A stretch of DNA of 34,610 nt from Verrucomicrobiota bacterium (GTDB taxonomy: Bacteria > Verrucomicrobiota > Verrucomicrobiia > Limisphaerales > UBA11358): NCBI GenBank assembly GCA_028873125.1, contig JAGWMQ010000024.1, positions 1 to 34,610 on the forward strand, written 5' to 3'. The notes beneath the pieces are model-generated. The model was not told the origin of the DNA, did no database searches, and saw nothing but the letters and a program-made list of their open reading frames with translations. How positions within the stretch are numbered: the first letter of the stretch is position 1; each line of letters starts with the position of its first letter. Shown in pieces: positions 16,934 through 24,736 of the stretch. The position numbers were made by a program, and so were the translations under genes.

Positions 16934-18115
16934 TCAGCCCCGGCGTAAGCCGATAATTTTCCGCGCCGCCTCGGCCAGCGCCTCCGCCTCTCCGGGCGTG
17001 CCGATGGTGATCCGCAGAAACGCCGCGACCTCCGGCTGGCCGAACCAGCGGACCAGAATCCGCCGCGCCCGCAATTTGTCCAGCCACACGCGCGCCGAAA
17101 ACCGGGGCGGCTGCGCCAGAATGAAATTTGTCCGGCTCGGGAAAACGCAGAAACCCAGTTTCGTCAATTCGCCGCCGAGCCATCGGCGCGTGGAAATGAT
17201 TTTGTGAAAATTCGCGCGATAATGATCCAGCTCGTCCAGCGTGGCCTCCGCGGCGACCTGACCCAGACCGTTGACGTTGTAGCTGTCCCGGATCTTGTGC
17301 AGCGCGCCGATGAGGGCCGGGTGGCCGACGTAGTAACCGACGCGCTGAAAGCAAAGGGAATAGGCCTTGGAGAATGTCCGCGCCACGAGGACGTGCGGGA
17401 ATTTCAGCGCCAGAGCCAGGGCATTTTCCCCGGCGAAGTCCACGTAGGCCTCATCGAGCACCACCACGCCGCGCTGCGCCCGGCACAGCGATTCCAGTTC
17501 GGACGTGGCATAGCCGCGCCCGCTCGGTGCGTTCGGGGTGGTGACGAAGGTGAGCGCCGCGCCGAAGTTCCAAATTTTTCCGCGCCTCAACTCCGCCACG
17601 GTCGGCAGGCCAAAATCCGGTCGGAGCGGCACGGGGTTCCTGACGGCGCCGTGAATGTCCGCCAGCACCGGGTAAAGCGAATAGCTGGGGGTGAAGTATT
17701 GAACGGCCGATTTCGCCCATTGCGAATTTGAGCCTTGGACCTTGGGCTTGGGACTGGGTTCCGCAAACGCCCGGGTCGCCAGCGCCAGCAACTCGTCCGA
17801 ACCGTTGCCCACGATGATGTTGTCCGGGGCACAGCCGTGCAGCCTGGCCAGTTTCTTGCGCAGCGGCTCGGCGGTGGGGTTGGGATACAGCCGCAACCGC
17901 CCGTCCACGGCCGCCCGGACCGCGGCCAGGACGCGCGGCGAGGGCGGATAGGGATTCTCGTTCGTGTTCAGCTTGATCAGGCCTTTGATTTTTGGCTGCT
18001 CGCCGTAGAGGTAAGGATGCAAGGCGCGCACGAGCGGTCGGATCAACGATTGCGGATTGCGCCCGCCACCATGACGAGTCGGCGGGGCGGAAATTGAAGA
18101 TGCCGGGACAGCCAT
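16934..18115 (-). CDS. hisC: Histidinol-phosphate aminotransferase
   Basis: 393 aa from the ATG at 18115 (a GTG directly before it is also in frame). Fold type I PLP enzyme: KLNTNENPYPPSP binds the phosphate substrate, VGNGSDELLAL and TPNAPSGRGY are conserved, VVVLDEAYVDFA holds the PLP-contacting Asp and Tyr, and Lys250 in RTFSKAYSL carries PLP. It converts imidazole-acetol phosphate to L-histidinol phosphate. About 17 residues (120-136, containing SPKPKVQGSNS) stand where most relatives run straight from ATRAFAEP into VQYFTPSYSLYP; the DNA there is a heptamer repeat (17732-17759). No other his gene is nearby, and the ATPase gene follows after 85 bp. Confidence 0.9.
   Translation of the reverse strand: MAVPASSISAPPTRHGGGRNPQSLIRPLVRALHPYLYGEQPKIKGLIKLNTNENPYPPSPRVLAAVRAAVDGRLRLYPNPTAEPLRKKLARLHGCAPDNIIVGNGSDELLALATRAFAEPSPKPKVQGSNSQWAKSAVQYFTPSYSLYPVLADIHGAVRNPVPLRPDFGLPTVAELRRGKIWNFGAALTFVTTPNAPSGRGYATSELESLCRAQRGVVVLDEAYVDFAGENALALALKFPHVLVARTFSKAYSLCFQRVGYYVGHPALIGALHKIRDSYNVNGLGQVAAEATLDELDHYRANFHKIISTRRWLGGELTKLGFCVFPSRTNFILAQPPRFSARVWLDKLRARRILVRWFGQPEVAAFLRITIGTPGEAEALAEAARKIIGLRRG
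17732..17759. repeat. Heptamer repeat inside hisC
   Basis: Four 7-nt units on the plus strand: GCCTTGG (17732-17738), ACCTTGG (17739-17745), GCTTGGG (17746-17752) and ACTGGGT (17753-17759), preceded by GAATTTG (17724-17730). It lies inside the hisC reading frame without breaking it and codes for part of a Ser/Pro/Lys/Gln-rich insert on the minus strand. Confidence 0.65.
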
Positions 18116-18201
18116 CACGCCATTTCAGGTGAAAACGGCCGGAAAGTCGAGTTTGCAACCGGACCGGAGTGTGGACGCGCGGGTGCGCGGGCGGGGCCGG
18201 C

Positions 18202-19311
18202 TTATTTCGCCTTTCCGTCCTGGACGGCGGCGACGATCAATCCGGCTGCCCGATTACACCGGCTTCCCGGATCGCCTGGCGAATGGTCCTGGTCCTTAAC
18301 GTTGGAATCGTTCCAGCAAACGATCAGGTCCATGCTTGGAATGATCCACAGCATGCATTCGCCGCCGTGGCCGCTGGCCACGCAGGTGTCGGGCGGCGCG
18401 TCCGCAAACAGGCGTTCTCCGGCGCGGTTCGTGCCATTGAGCCACCAATTGAAGCTGTAATAGCCCGGCCCCACCGGCGTGATGTTCCTGCCGCCGCCGA
18501 TGGTTCGTTGATGCGGCAACATCGGGGCGCTTTGGCCGCTGGTCAACGGAGTCCTCGGCGGAAGAGGACTGTGCATGGCCAGTTGGATCAAGTCGGGTTT
18601 CAGCAGTTGCCGGCCGCGCCATGTCCCGTTGCGCAGGTAGAGAAGACCGAAGCGGGCAAAGTCCCGGCGGGAAACCGCCAGTCGTCCGGCCCTGTCCTTC
18701 TTGCCGAACGCGTGGAACGTATAGCGGTCCTCAAACTGCAACGGCCCGGCCAGATAAGTTCGCAAAACCCGGTCGCCGCTCTGCCGGAAGACCCGGTCCA
18801 TCAGGGTGTTGTAATAGAGGGCCAGCGCGTAGTCGTTGTAGGCATAGGCCGCCCCCGGTTTTTCGATGAGGCCGTAGCCGGAGATTTGCATGGCCAAGTG
18901 CCGCCAGGTGATGTTGGCGTCCTTGCCGCCGTTCAACGTCCTGAGTCGCGGCTCGAAGTCGGCCACCGGGCTGTCCACTCCGGCGATTTTTCCGTCCTGC
19001 ACGGCGATCAGCATCAGCGTGGTGAGCACCGGCTTGAAGGCGGAAGCCACGTCGCTGCTTTTGTTCTGGTCGCCCCAGGAGTAAATCAGCCAGCCGTGCC
19101 GCACGACGCAGCCGCGTCCCCCAACGAGTTGGCTCAATTGTTCCAGCCTGTCGCGCGCCATGCCGACGGCTTCCGGGGAACGGCGTTGCCAATGTTCGCC
19201 GGGAAACACTTCGCCGGCGAGGCCGACACCGATGCCGCCCGGCAAAACGAACAGCAGCAGCAGCCCGGCGAACACGGCAAGGAGCGCAAGGGTGAAACGC
19301 CTGTGGCTCAC
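18202..19311 (-). CDS. Serine hydrolase, beta-lactamase/PBP4* family (exported)
   Basis: 369 aa with a signal anchor or signal peptide (about 6-32). The nucleophile motif S-x-x-K is SAFK (Ser90, Lys93); the second motif is AYAYNDY (Tyr157, Asn158), and GHGGE near the end takes the place of the K-T-G motif. This is the class C beta-lactamase / D-Ala-D-Ala carboxypeptidase / esterase fold (PF00144 type). Most relatives outside pathogens act on peptidoglycan fragments or esters, so an antibiotic-resistance role should not be assumed. Single gene; it ends 87 bp from hisC on the same strand. Confidence 0.8.
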   Translation of the reverse strand: MSHRRFTLALLAVFAGLLLLFVLPGGIGVGLAGEVFPGEHWQRRSPEAVGMARDRLEQLSQLVGGRGCVVRHGWLIYSWGDQNKSSDVASAFKPVLTTLMLIAVQDGKIAGVDSPVADFEPRLRTLNGGKDANITWRHLAMQISGYGLIEKPGAAYAYNDYALALYYNTLMDRVFRQSGDRVLRTYLAGPLQFEDRYTFHAFGKKDRAGRLAVSRRDFARFGLLYLRNGTWRGRQLLKPDLIQLAMHSPLPPRTPLTSGQSAPMLPHQRTIGGGRNITPVGPGYYSFNWWLNGTNRAGERLFADAPPDTCVASGHGGECMLWIIPSMDLIVCWNDSNVKDQDHSPGDPGSRCNRAAGLIVAAVQDGKAK

Positions 19312-19431
19312 GCCTGCAGGGTGTCAGAGGAAGCAAAGGGGAGCAAATGAAATGGCCCCAATTGTGTTGCGGTGGACCAGACTGTTGGCTTGCCAGCCGG
19401 CGCAAGGCGGCCGAAAATCCCGGCAAAGCTT

Positions 19432-19884
19432 ATGAACCCAATCCAAATTCCCTCCGACGGAGGCAAGAAGGTGAACGTCCTCGGCATTCCGATGGTCCTC
19501 CGCATCCACGGCCGCGACACCGGCGGCGTGGTCAGCGCCGTCGAGTCGCACGACGTGCCGGGCGGCGGTCCGCCGCCGCACATCCATCACCGCGAGGACG
19601 AGACGTTTCAAATTCTCGAAGGCGAATACGAGTGGACCGTTGGCGGCCAGACGTTCATCTCGCAAAAGGGCGCGACGATTTTTGCGCCGCGCGGGATTCC
19701 GCACAGCTACCGTTACCTCGGCCAGACGCCCGGCCGGCTCATGTGCGTCATGACGCCGGCGGGTTTCGAGGGATTCTTCGAGGAAATTGGCGCGATGACT
19801 CCGCAGCAACAGCAGGACATTCCGCGCGTGATGGGAATTGCGAAAAAATTCGGGCTGGAAATCCTGCGGCCGCCCGGCGCGTGA
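19432..19884 (+). CDS. Cupin domain protein
   Basis: 150 aa from the ATG at 19432; twenty more upstream codons are open but look noncoding. One cupin_2 barrel: GGGPPPHIHHREDETFQILEGEY supplies the first metal motif (His-x-His, Glu and a further His), and FAPRGIPHSYRYLG the second His. Metal-binding cupins of this size include small dioxygenases and isomerases, and many have unknown substrates. The C-terminus has a run of glutamines (TPQQQQD) and a short helix. No neighbour suggests a substrate. Confidence 0.75.
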   Translation: MNPIQIPSDGGKKVNVLGIPMVLRIHGRDTGGVVSAVESHDVPGGGPPPHIHHREDETFQILEGEYEWTVGGQTFISQKGATIFAPRGIPHSYRYLGQTPGRLMCVMTPAGFEGFFEEIGAMTPQQQQDIPRVMGIAKKFGLEILRPPGA

Positions 19885-19900
19885 ACAGTAAAATGCGAGG

Positions 19901-20366
19901 CTATAAATCTCGAAAGAGTTCACTGATGTTTGCATCTTCTGAGTCAGAGCGCTCATGATCTGAACCATCATAGTCTGGCTCGACAGGCAAATTTTCGCGT
20001 AAGGAATCAGCTTCAATTGAAAAATGGGCGGCGCACTGATTCAATGATTTCTTTTGATCTTCAGTCCAGATTGGAACACCAGCCAAATTTACAAAATAAT
20101 TTCGCAGGTTATCGAATCCATTCGCCCGTTCGGCTGCCTCATCATCATCCCTGGGAGCTTTGTAGCACGAGTTGTCGTCGGATGTCGCGCGTTCCGAAAT
20201 GGTTTCGAGCATACTTAGTAGTTGCTTGCGAACCCGAGGCTTTTCCAGAAATGAGGGGACGAAATCATTCAGAATATGCAGAAACTCTGCAACACGTTTA
20301 GGAACGCCGTCATCCTCCCAAATTGCTTCCTGCTCATCGAGCCAGCTCTTGGCGTCATCTAGCTAT
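19901..20366 (-). pseudogene. C-terminal remnant of an unrecognised acidic protein
   Basis: An open minus-strand frame of 155 codons, starting just after a TAG and ending at 19901. Only the last 103 codons follow an ATG (20212); the earlier ones (beginning DDAKSWLDEQEAIWEDD) have no start codon but read like the same protein. The product is hydrophilic and acidic, with GVPIWTEDQKKSLNQ and an Asp/Glu-rich tail. I do not recognise the family. The lack of a start and the abrupt junction with another gene fragment suggest a truncated gene, but a short protein from 20212 cannot be excluded. Confidence 0.5.
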
Positions 20367-20576
20367 TTGCCATTGAAATGTAACCCCATCCTACGGCACA
20401 TAGCTAAGTATGGTCCTCATATTCGAGGGAGTCACCAAATTTACTCGCCCGATGAAAACTACCTTTGCGTCCGCAATCAGTACTTGGGGATCAATAATTT
20501 GGAACATGCGTCCCAATGTCATGAGGGGAATCAGGGCCATCAACGTAATAAAAAGCATTCGTTTTCTGACGCTCAT
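20367..20576 (-). pseudogene. 5' remnant of an exported protein with an in-frame TAG
   Basis: ATG at 20576, then a signal-peptide-like MSVRKRMLFITLMALIPLMTLG and a start of mature sequence, DPQVLIADAKVVFIGRVNLV. The frame stops at TAG (20391-20393) in YVP*DGVTFQWQ. The reading continues sensibly for another eight residues past the TAG, in a place where a TGG (Trp) would be a one-base change, and then hits TGA at about 20367. So this looks like the beginning of a secreted protein gene broken by a nonsense mutation and cut off at the junction with the next remnant. Confidence 0.5.
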
Positions 20577-20694
20577 GTGGCCTAACAGATGATGCCCGTC
20601 GCGTGTCGCAGCCCATCGTTTTTAGACATTCAGCCGAATTTCGTTCTCAAATTTCTTTCAGGCGTAAGCTGGCTCGAAAAAGTTTTCCGAAACC

Positions 20695-20716
20695 GGCCGC
20701 GGCAAAGCCCGCGGCC
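20695..20716 (-). terminator. Hairpin downstream of the tetR-tolC operon
   Basis: A perfect 8-bp stem, GGCCGCGG (20695-20702) and CCGCGGCC (20709-20716), with a 6-nt loop, lies 42 bp beyond the tolC-type stop. On the minus strand it is followed by a modest T-rich stretch (GGTTTCGGAAAACTTTTT). It is a plausible but not ideal intrinsic terminator. Confidence 0.5.
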
Positions 20717-20758
20717 AGCATCCCGACTCCATCCCCGCCGTCCACTTCCGTCGAGAGG

Positions 20759-22174
20759 TTACTGCCCCGGCGTCGTCGTCGCCATGTTCTCGCCAATGGC
20801 GCGCTGTAGCCTGGCGACGGCCACGTCGTAATCGTGCAGCGCCTGGGCGTTGGTCGTGCGCGCCTGCGTCAGCGACGTCTCGGCGTCGAGCACGTCCAGT
20901 TGCGTGCCGGTGCCGGCCTCGGCGCGCGCGCGGGCCTCGCGCAACGCCTCCTCGGCCTCGGCTTGAACGGCCTTTTGCGAATCCAACACCTCCCGGGCCT
21001 CGACGAAATCGGAATAAGCGGTGCGCACCTGGAGTTCGATCTGGCGCGACTCGTCGGCCACGTCCGTCTGCGATTTTTCGTAGAGCGCCTTGGCCTGCAT
21101 GACCTTGCCGCGCGTCAGCATTCCGTCGAAAATGTCCCAGGTCAACTGTCCCCCGGCATTCCAGCCGTTCACATCGTGGCCGAGATCTTCGCTAAACTGC
21201 GAGTTGAACCAGGAATAGCCGGCAAAAAGCTGGACGGTGGGCTTGTAACCGGCCCGGGCGTTCACGACGGCCAGCCGCTGCAACGCCTCGGCCCTGCGCA
21301 GTGCCACCAGTTCGGTGCGGTCGGACAGCGCCTGTTGGATGGCCGAGGGCAGGTCCACGCGGAATGGCGGCGCGTCCAGTTTGTCGCTCAATTGCAGCGG
21401 GATGTCCTCCCAGATGTCGCGCGGCAGGTTGTAACCCAGCAGATTGGACAGGTTGTTTTTGGCGATACGGTAATTGTTGCGCGCCTGGATCAGCGCCGGA
21501 CGTTCGTTGGCCAGCGCAACTTCGGCGCGAAGCACGTTGAAATGCGGCACCGTGCCGGCGTTGTAGCGGCGCTGCTGGTCGTCCAGTTCCCGTTGCAGCA
21601 GCTTGACCGAGGCCTCATGCACGGTGATTTGCTGCTGGGCCAGCAGCACGTCGTAATACGCCACGCGCACCGACAGCAGGGTGTCGGCGAGCGTGGTTTG
21701 AAATTGCGCCAGGGCCTGCTCCTTGGTGAGCCGCGCCGCGCGAATCGCCGCCACCAGTTTTCCGCCCGAGTAAATGGTTTGGACAAGTTGGAAGCCCGTA
21801 TTCCAATTTTCATGGGGCTGGGTGAACGGCGGCGGCGCGCCGCCGCCAAAGGAGGGGAACCGGTCCACGGCCGTCAGTTCGCTGTCCGTGTATTTGCCGG
21901 TGGCCTGCAACCGCGGCAGCGCGACGGCGCGTGTCTGGACCACGACGCCGTAACTCGCCTGTAAATCATTCTTCGCCTTGAGGACGGCCGCATTTTGCTG
22001 CAGCGCCAGGTTCAGGCAATCCAGCATGGAAAGCGGCCGGCTGATCCACGGGGGCGCGTTGATGTCCGCGACGGTCCGGGAAGCGGCATTGGTGGCGGTG
22101 TCTTGCGCCCAAAGCTTCCAGCCGGCAACCAGACCAGCCAGCGACAAGAGTAAGAGGAATTTGATCGTTTTCAT
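20759..22174 (-). CDS. TolC family outer membrane efflux protein
   Basis: 471 aa with signal peptide MKTIKFLLLLSLAGLVAGWKL. Two outer-membrane-efflux repeats are seen: SMLDCLNLALQQNAAVLKAKNDLQ opens the first, and ETSLTQARTTNAQALHDYDVAVARLQRAIG closes the second. GTVPHFNVLRAEVALANERPALIQARN and GTGTQLDVLDAETSLTQAR are the paired turn-helix segments characteristic of TolC. It starts 15 bp after the TetR-type gene stop, so the two form an operon. In comparable operons an HlyD-type fusion protein and ABC or RND pump genes usually follow; here the transcript appears to end, and the other parts must come from elsewhere. Confidence 0.88.
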   Translation of the reverse strand: MKTIKFLLLLSLAGLVAGWKLWAQDTATNAASRTVADINAPPWISRPLSMLDCLNLALQQNAAVLKAKNDLQASYGVVVQTRAVALPRLQATGKYTDSELTAVDRFPSFGGGAPPPFTQPHENWNTGFQLVQTIYSGGKLVAAIRAARLTKEQALAQFQTTLADTLLSVRVAYYDVLLAQQQITVHEASVKLLQRELDDQQRRYNAGTVPHFNVLRAEVALANERPALIQARNNYRIAKNNLSNLLGYNLPRDIWEDIPLQLSDKLDAPPFRVDLPSAIQQALSDRTELVALRRAEALQRLAVVNARAGYKPTVQLFAGYSWFNSQFSEDLGHDVNGWNAGGQLTWDIFDGMLTRGKVMQAKALYEKSQTDVADESRQIELQVRTAYSDFVEAREVLDSQKAVQAEAEEALREARARAEAGTGTQLDVLDAETSLTQARTTNAQALHDYDVAVARLQRAIGENMATTTPGQ

Positions 22175-22189
22175 GCGTTTAAAAATGGC

Positions 22190-22891
22190 TCAGCCACGCC
22201 CGCGGACGGGCGCAATCCGCCTGCGCCTCAGGGTTTGAGGGTCGGACAAGCGCCGCATGGCGGCAAGCGAGAAGCGTGTGATGTGCTCGGCCAACGGCTC
22301 CACCGCCGCGGCATCGAGCTGTTGTTCGGGAAACAATCGCGGAATGACCGCCCGGCAATGCTGGAAGAAGACACACTGCCCGACGATGCTAAAGCAACAG
22401 AGCCGGACCCGTTCGTCTTTGAGCGGGCAACCCAGAATGGCCGCGACGAGGCGGCGAAGCCGATCAGCCATCGGGCGGATCCGTTCCTTGAGCAACCCAT
22501 CCAGCGCCGCGGTGGGATCCACCATTTCCCGCGACATCATGCGGCCGAATTGGGTGATGGGGCCCTCGTCAAACTGGCGGAGCAGAAAGGAACGGATGAA
22601 GGCGCGCAATTTTTCCTCCGGCGGCGCGTCCGCGGCCACGTCCAGCAGCGGCGGATATTTTTCAAACGCCTTCCGCTGCGAACGGCGCAGCACCTCGGCG
22701 TAGAGTGTTTCCTTGCCGCCGAAATGATAATTGACAGCGGCGATGTTCGTGCCCGCGCGCCGGCAAACCTCCCGCACCGTCGCGCAACGGAAGCCGACCT
22801 CGGCAAACACCGTGCCCGCCGCCTCCAGCAGGCGCCGGCGGGTCTCGTCTTGTGAAGCCGGATTGGAATGAGAAGGCGTCTTCAAATGCAC
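22190..22891 (-). CDS. TetR/AcrR family transcriptional regulator
   Basis: About 234 aa from the GTG at 22891; a TTG two codons later has a GGAG five bases before it and could equally be the start. In-frame ATGs further upstream (22993, 22975) lie beyond a good promoter and are unlikely. The N-terminal helix-turn-helix is ETRRRLLEAAGTVFAEVGFRCATVREVCRRAGTN with the follow-on VNYHFGGKETLYAEVL, a textbook TetR pattern. The C-terminal ligand domain looks like the CecR/DUF1956 group. It probably represses itself and the tolC-type gene by binding the 25-bp palindrome overlapping its promoter. Confidence 0.85.
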   Translation of the reverse strand: MHLKTPSHSNPASQDETRRRLLEAAGTVFAEVGFRCATVREVCRRAGTNIAAVNYHFGGKETLYAEVLRRSQRKAFEKYPPLLDVAADAPPEEKLRAFIRSFLLRQFDEGPITQFGRMMSREMVDPTAALDGLLKERIRPMADRLRRLVAAILGCPLKDERVRLCCFSIVGQCVFFQHCRAVIPRLFPEQQLDAAAVEPLAEHITRFSLAAMRRLSDPQTLRRRRIAPVRGRG

Positions 22892-22894
22892 TCC

Positions 22895-22919
22895 AAACGG
22901 ATGATTGAAACACCCGTTT
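22895..22919. promoter_or_regulatory. 25-bp palindromic operator of the TetR regulator
   Basis: An imperfect palindrome with arms AAACGG (22895-22900) and CCGTTT (22914-22919). Comparing the two strands, positions agree in the pattern AAACGG.TG.TT.AA.CA.CCGTTT. It overlaps the spacer and -10 region of the promoter read toward tetR, so a bound repressor would block it. The size and symmetry fit a TetR dimer site. Confidence 0.72.
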
Positions 22920-22929
22920 AACCTGTCAA
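22901..22929 (-). promoter_or_regulatory. Promoter of the tetR-tolC operon
   Basis: On the minus strand, TTGACA (22929-22924) is a perfect -35 box, followed by a 17-bp spacer and AATCAT (22906-22901), four of six matches to the -10 consensus. Transcription would start near 22894, giving an almost leaderless message for the GTG at 22891. Confidence 0.6.
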
Positions 22930-23173
22930 CAACAATGTTGCCGGGGATCGCGCCCCGGCAGCTTTTTGATTCCATTGGCGACGGACCATCCATTCGAGGT
23001 GGCGGAGGTCACCGGCGTATGGCGACGCTGACGGCGCCGTGTCCGGTTGAGAGGCCGGCCACGGGCCTCAAACGCGGTCGGCAGCCGCGGGTCTGAATGA
23101 CGTTACCAATTCATCCATAACCACTTCCAACTACTCTTGCAAATCGCGGCCGATCCACTACCTATTAGAGGGA

Positions 23174-24736
23174 ATGTCACGATATTACTGGCTGGGGTTG
23201 ATTCTGGGAGCGGCGGCGGCCACCACGGTCTGTGCCGGGCCGGAACAGGTTGAGGTGACGCTGGCTTACGTGGCCAGGCTGGCCGAAAAACGGGCGCAAC
23301 ATCCGTTTCGTTCGCCCCGCGAGAACCTGCCCAAGGTGCTGCGCAATCTGGATTATGACCAATACCGGGAAATCCGTTTCCGTCCGAACCACGCGCTGTG
23401 GACGGCAGACCGGCTGCCTTTCCGCATCGAATTTTTTCATCCGGGCTATTTGTACCAGGAACCGGTGCGCATCTATGAATTCACGCCCACCTATGTGCAG
23501 CCGATCCGCTTCGTGCAAAATTTTTTCAATTACGGCCGGTTGCATCTCCAAAACCAGATTCCCGCGGACACCGGCTACGCGGGGTTTCGCGTGCTGTATC
23601 CGCTGAACCAGACCAACAAACTGGATGAATTGAGCGCCTTTCTGGGGGCCAGCTATTTCCGCTTGTTGGGCAAGGGCCAGCATTACGGTCTGTCCGCGCG
23701 CGGTCTGGCGCTGGACTGCGGCGAACCGGATCGTCCCGAGGAATTTTCCATCTTCACCGACTGGTGGCTGGGCAAGCCGCAAAAGGACTCCGTGGCGTTG
23801 ACCCTTTACGCGCTGTTGGACAGCGTCAGTTGCACCGGCGCGTATGAATTCCTCATCCGCCCGGGCCAGACGACGGTGGCCGATGTGCAGGCGGTTTTGT
23901 TTTTTCGGCGGGCCAACGACGTGCGGGCGGTCAAGCCGGAGCGGAAGCCAATCACGACCATCGGGTTGGCGCCGTTGACCAGCATGTTCTGGTTTGGCGA
24001 AAATTCCGAGCGGAAGTTTGACGATTACCGCCCGGAGGTCCATGACAGCGACGGCCTGCTCATGCACATGAACAGCGGCGAATGGCTCTGGCGTCCGCTC
24101 GACAACCCGGCCGTCATGCGTCACCAGGTGTTTTGGGCGCCGGACATTCACGGTTTTGGACTGCTCCAGCGCGAACGTTCGTTTGCCGCCTATCAAGACT
24201 TGTTCAACCTTTACAACAAAGTGCCCAGCGTCTGGGTCGAGCCGCACGGCAACTGGGGCGACGGCCATTTGCACCTGGTCGAGTTGAGCGAAAACTACGA
24301 GGGCTTGGACAACATCGTCGCCTTTTGGGACCCGGCCAACAAGCCCGCGCCGATGCAGCCGTTCCGCTTCGGCTACACGCTTTACTGGTTCATGCAGCCG
24401 GAGCTCCTGAAATTTCCCGGGAACAAGGTCGTGGCCACGCGCGTCGGGCTGGATCCGCGCCGCGCCGGCGTCCGGCAGTTCGTGATTGATTTTGCCGGAC
24501 CTCAATTGGACGCGCTCCCCGAAAGCGCGCCGCCCCGCGCCATTTCCAATTGCAGCACCAACGCGGTAATTGTGGAAACCCAGGTGTTTCGCAACCGGTT
24601 TCTGAACACGTGGCGCGTCTTCCTCAAAATGCAGCCCAAGCCCGGCGACCGCGATCCGGTGGACCTGCGCTGCACGCTGCAGGCCAACGGGCATCCCGTG
24701 GGCGAGACCTGGACCTACGAGTGGAGTCCGCCATGA
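23174..24736 (+). CDS. opgG: Glucan biosynthesis protein OpgG/OpgD family
   Basis: 520 aa with a signal peptide (MSRYYWLGLILGAAAATTVCAG). The MdoG family is recognised by FRPNHALW after an N-terminal LAEKRAQHPFRSP, FEFFHPGYLYQEPVRIYEF-like strands, ASYFRLLGKGQHYGLSARGLALDC, and SMFWFGENSERKFDDYRPEVHDSDGL. These periplasmic proteins act on the beta-1,2-glucan backbone made by OpgH, adding or processing branches during synthesis of osmoregulated periplasmic glucans. An AGAGGG sits very close (2-3 nt) before the ATG. The TGA overlaps the next ATG by four bases, so translation is coupled to the small membrane protein and then to opgH. Confidence 0.9.
   Translation: MSRYYWLGLILGAAAATTVCAGPEQVEVTLAYVARLAEKRAQHPFRSPRENLPKVLRNLDYDQYREIRFRPNHALWTADRLPFRIEFFHPGYLYQEPVRIYEFTPTYVQPIRFVQNFFNYGRLHLQNQIPADTGYAGFRVLYPLNQTNKLDELSAFLGASYFRLLGKGQHYGLSARGLALDCGEPDRPEEFSIFTDWWLGKPQKDSVALTLYALLDSVSCTGAYEFLIRPGQTTVADVQAVLFFRRANDVRAVKPERKPITTIGLAPLTSMFWFGENSERKFDDYRPEVHDSDGLLMHMNSGEWLWRPLDNPAVMRHQVFWAPDIHGFGLLQRERSFAAYQDLFNLYNKVPSVWVEPHGNWGDGHLHLVELSENYEGLDNIVAFWDPANKPAPMQPFRFGYTLYWFMQPELLKFPGNKVVATRVGLDPRRAGVRQFVIDFAGPQLDALPESAPPRAISNCSTNAVIVETQVFRNRFLNTWRVFLKMQPKPGDRDPVDLRCTLQANGHPVGETWTYEWSPP

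Larger units (their letters stand above)
19885..20758. other. AT-richer patch with gene remnants
   Basis: 874 bp with visibly lower GC than both flanks, at least up to about 20690. On the minus strand it holds the 3' part of one gene and the 5' part of another, described separately. The last 170 bp hold a hairpin after the downstream tolC-type gene. I see no tRNA, integrase or transposase here. Confidence 0.6.

Noticed and set aside
18202-19311. Serine hydrolase as an antibiotic-resistance beta-lactamase
   Set aside because: The fold is shared by esterases and peptidases, the K-T-G box is replaced by GHGG, and nothing around it suggests resistance.
23177-24694. 505-codon minus-strand frame opposite opgG
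   Set aside because: Shadow of a clearly recognised MdoG-family protein.
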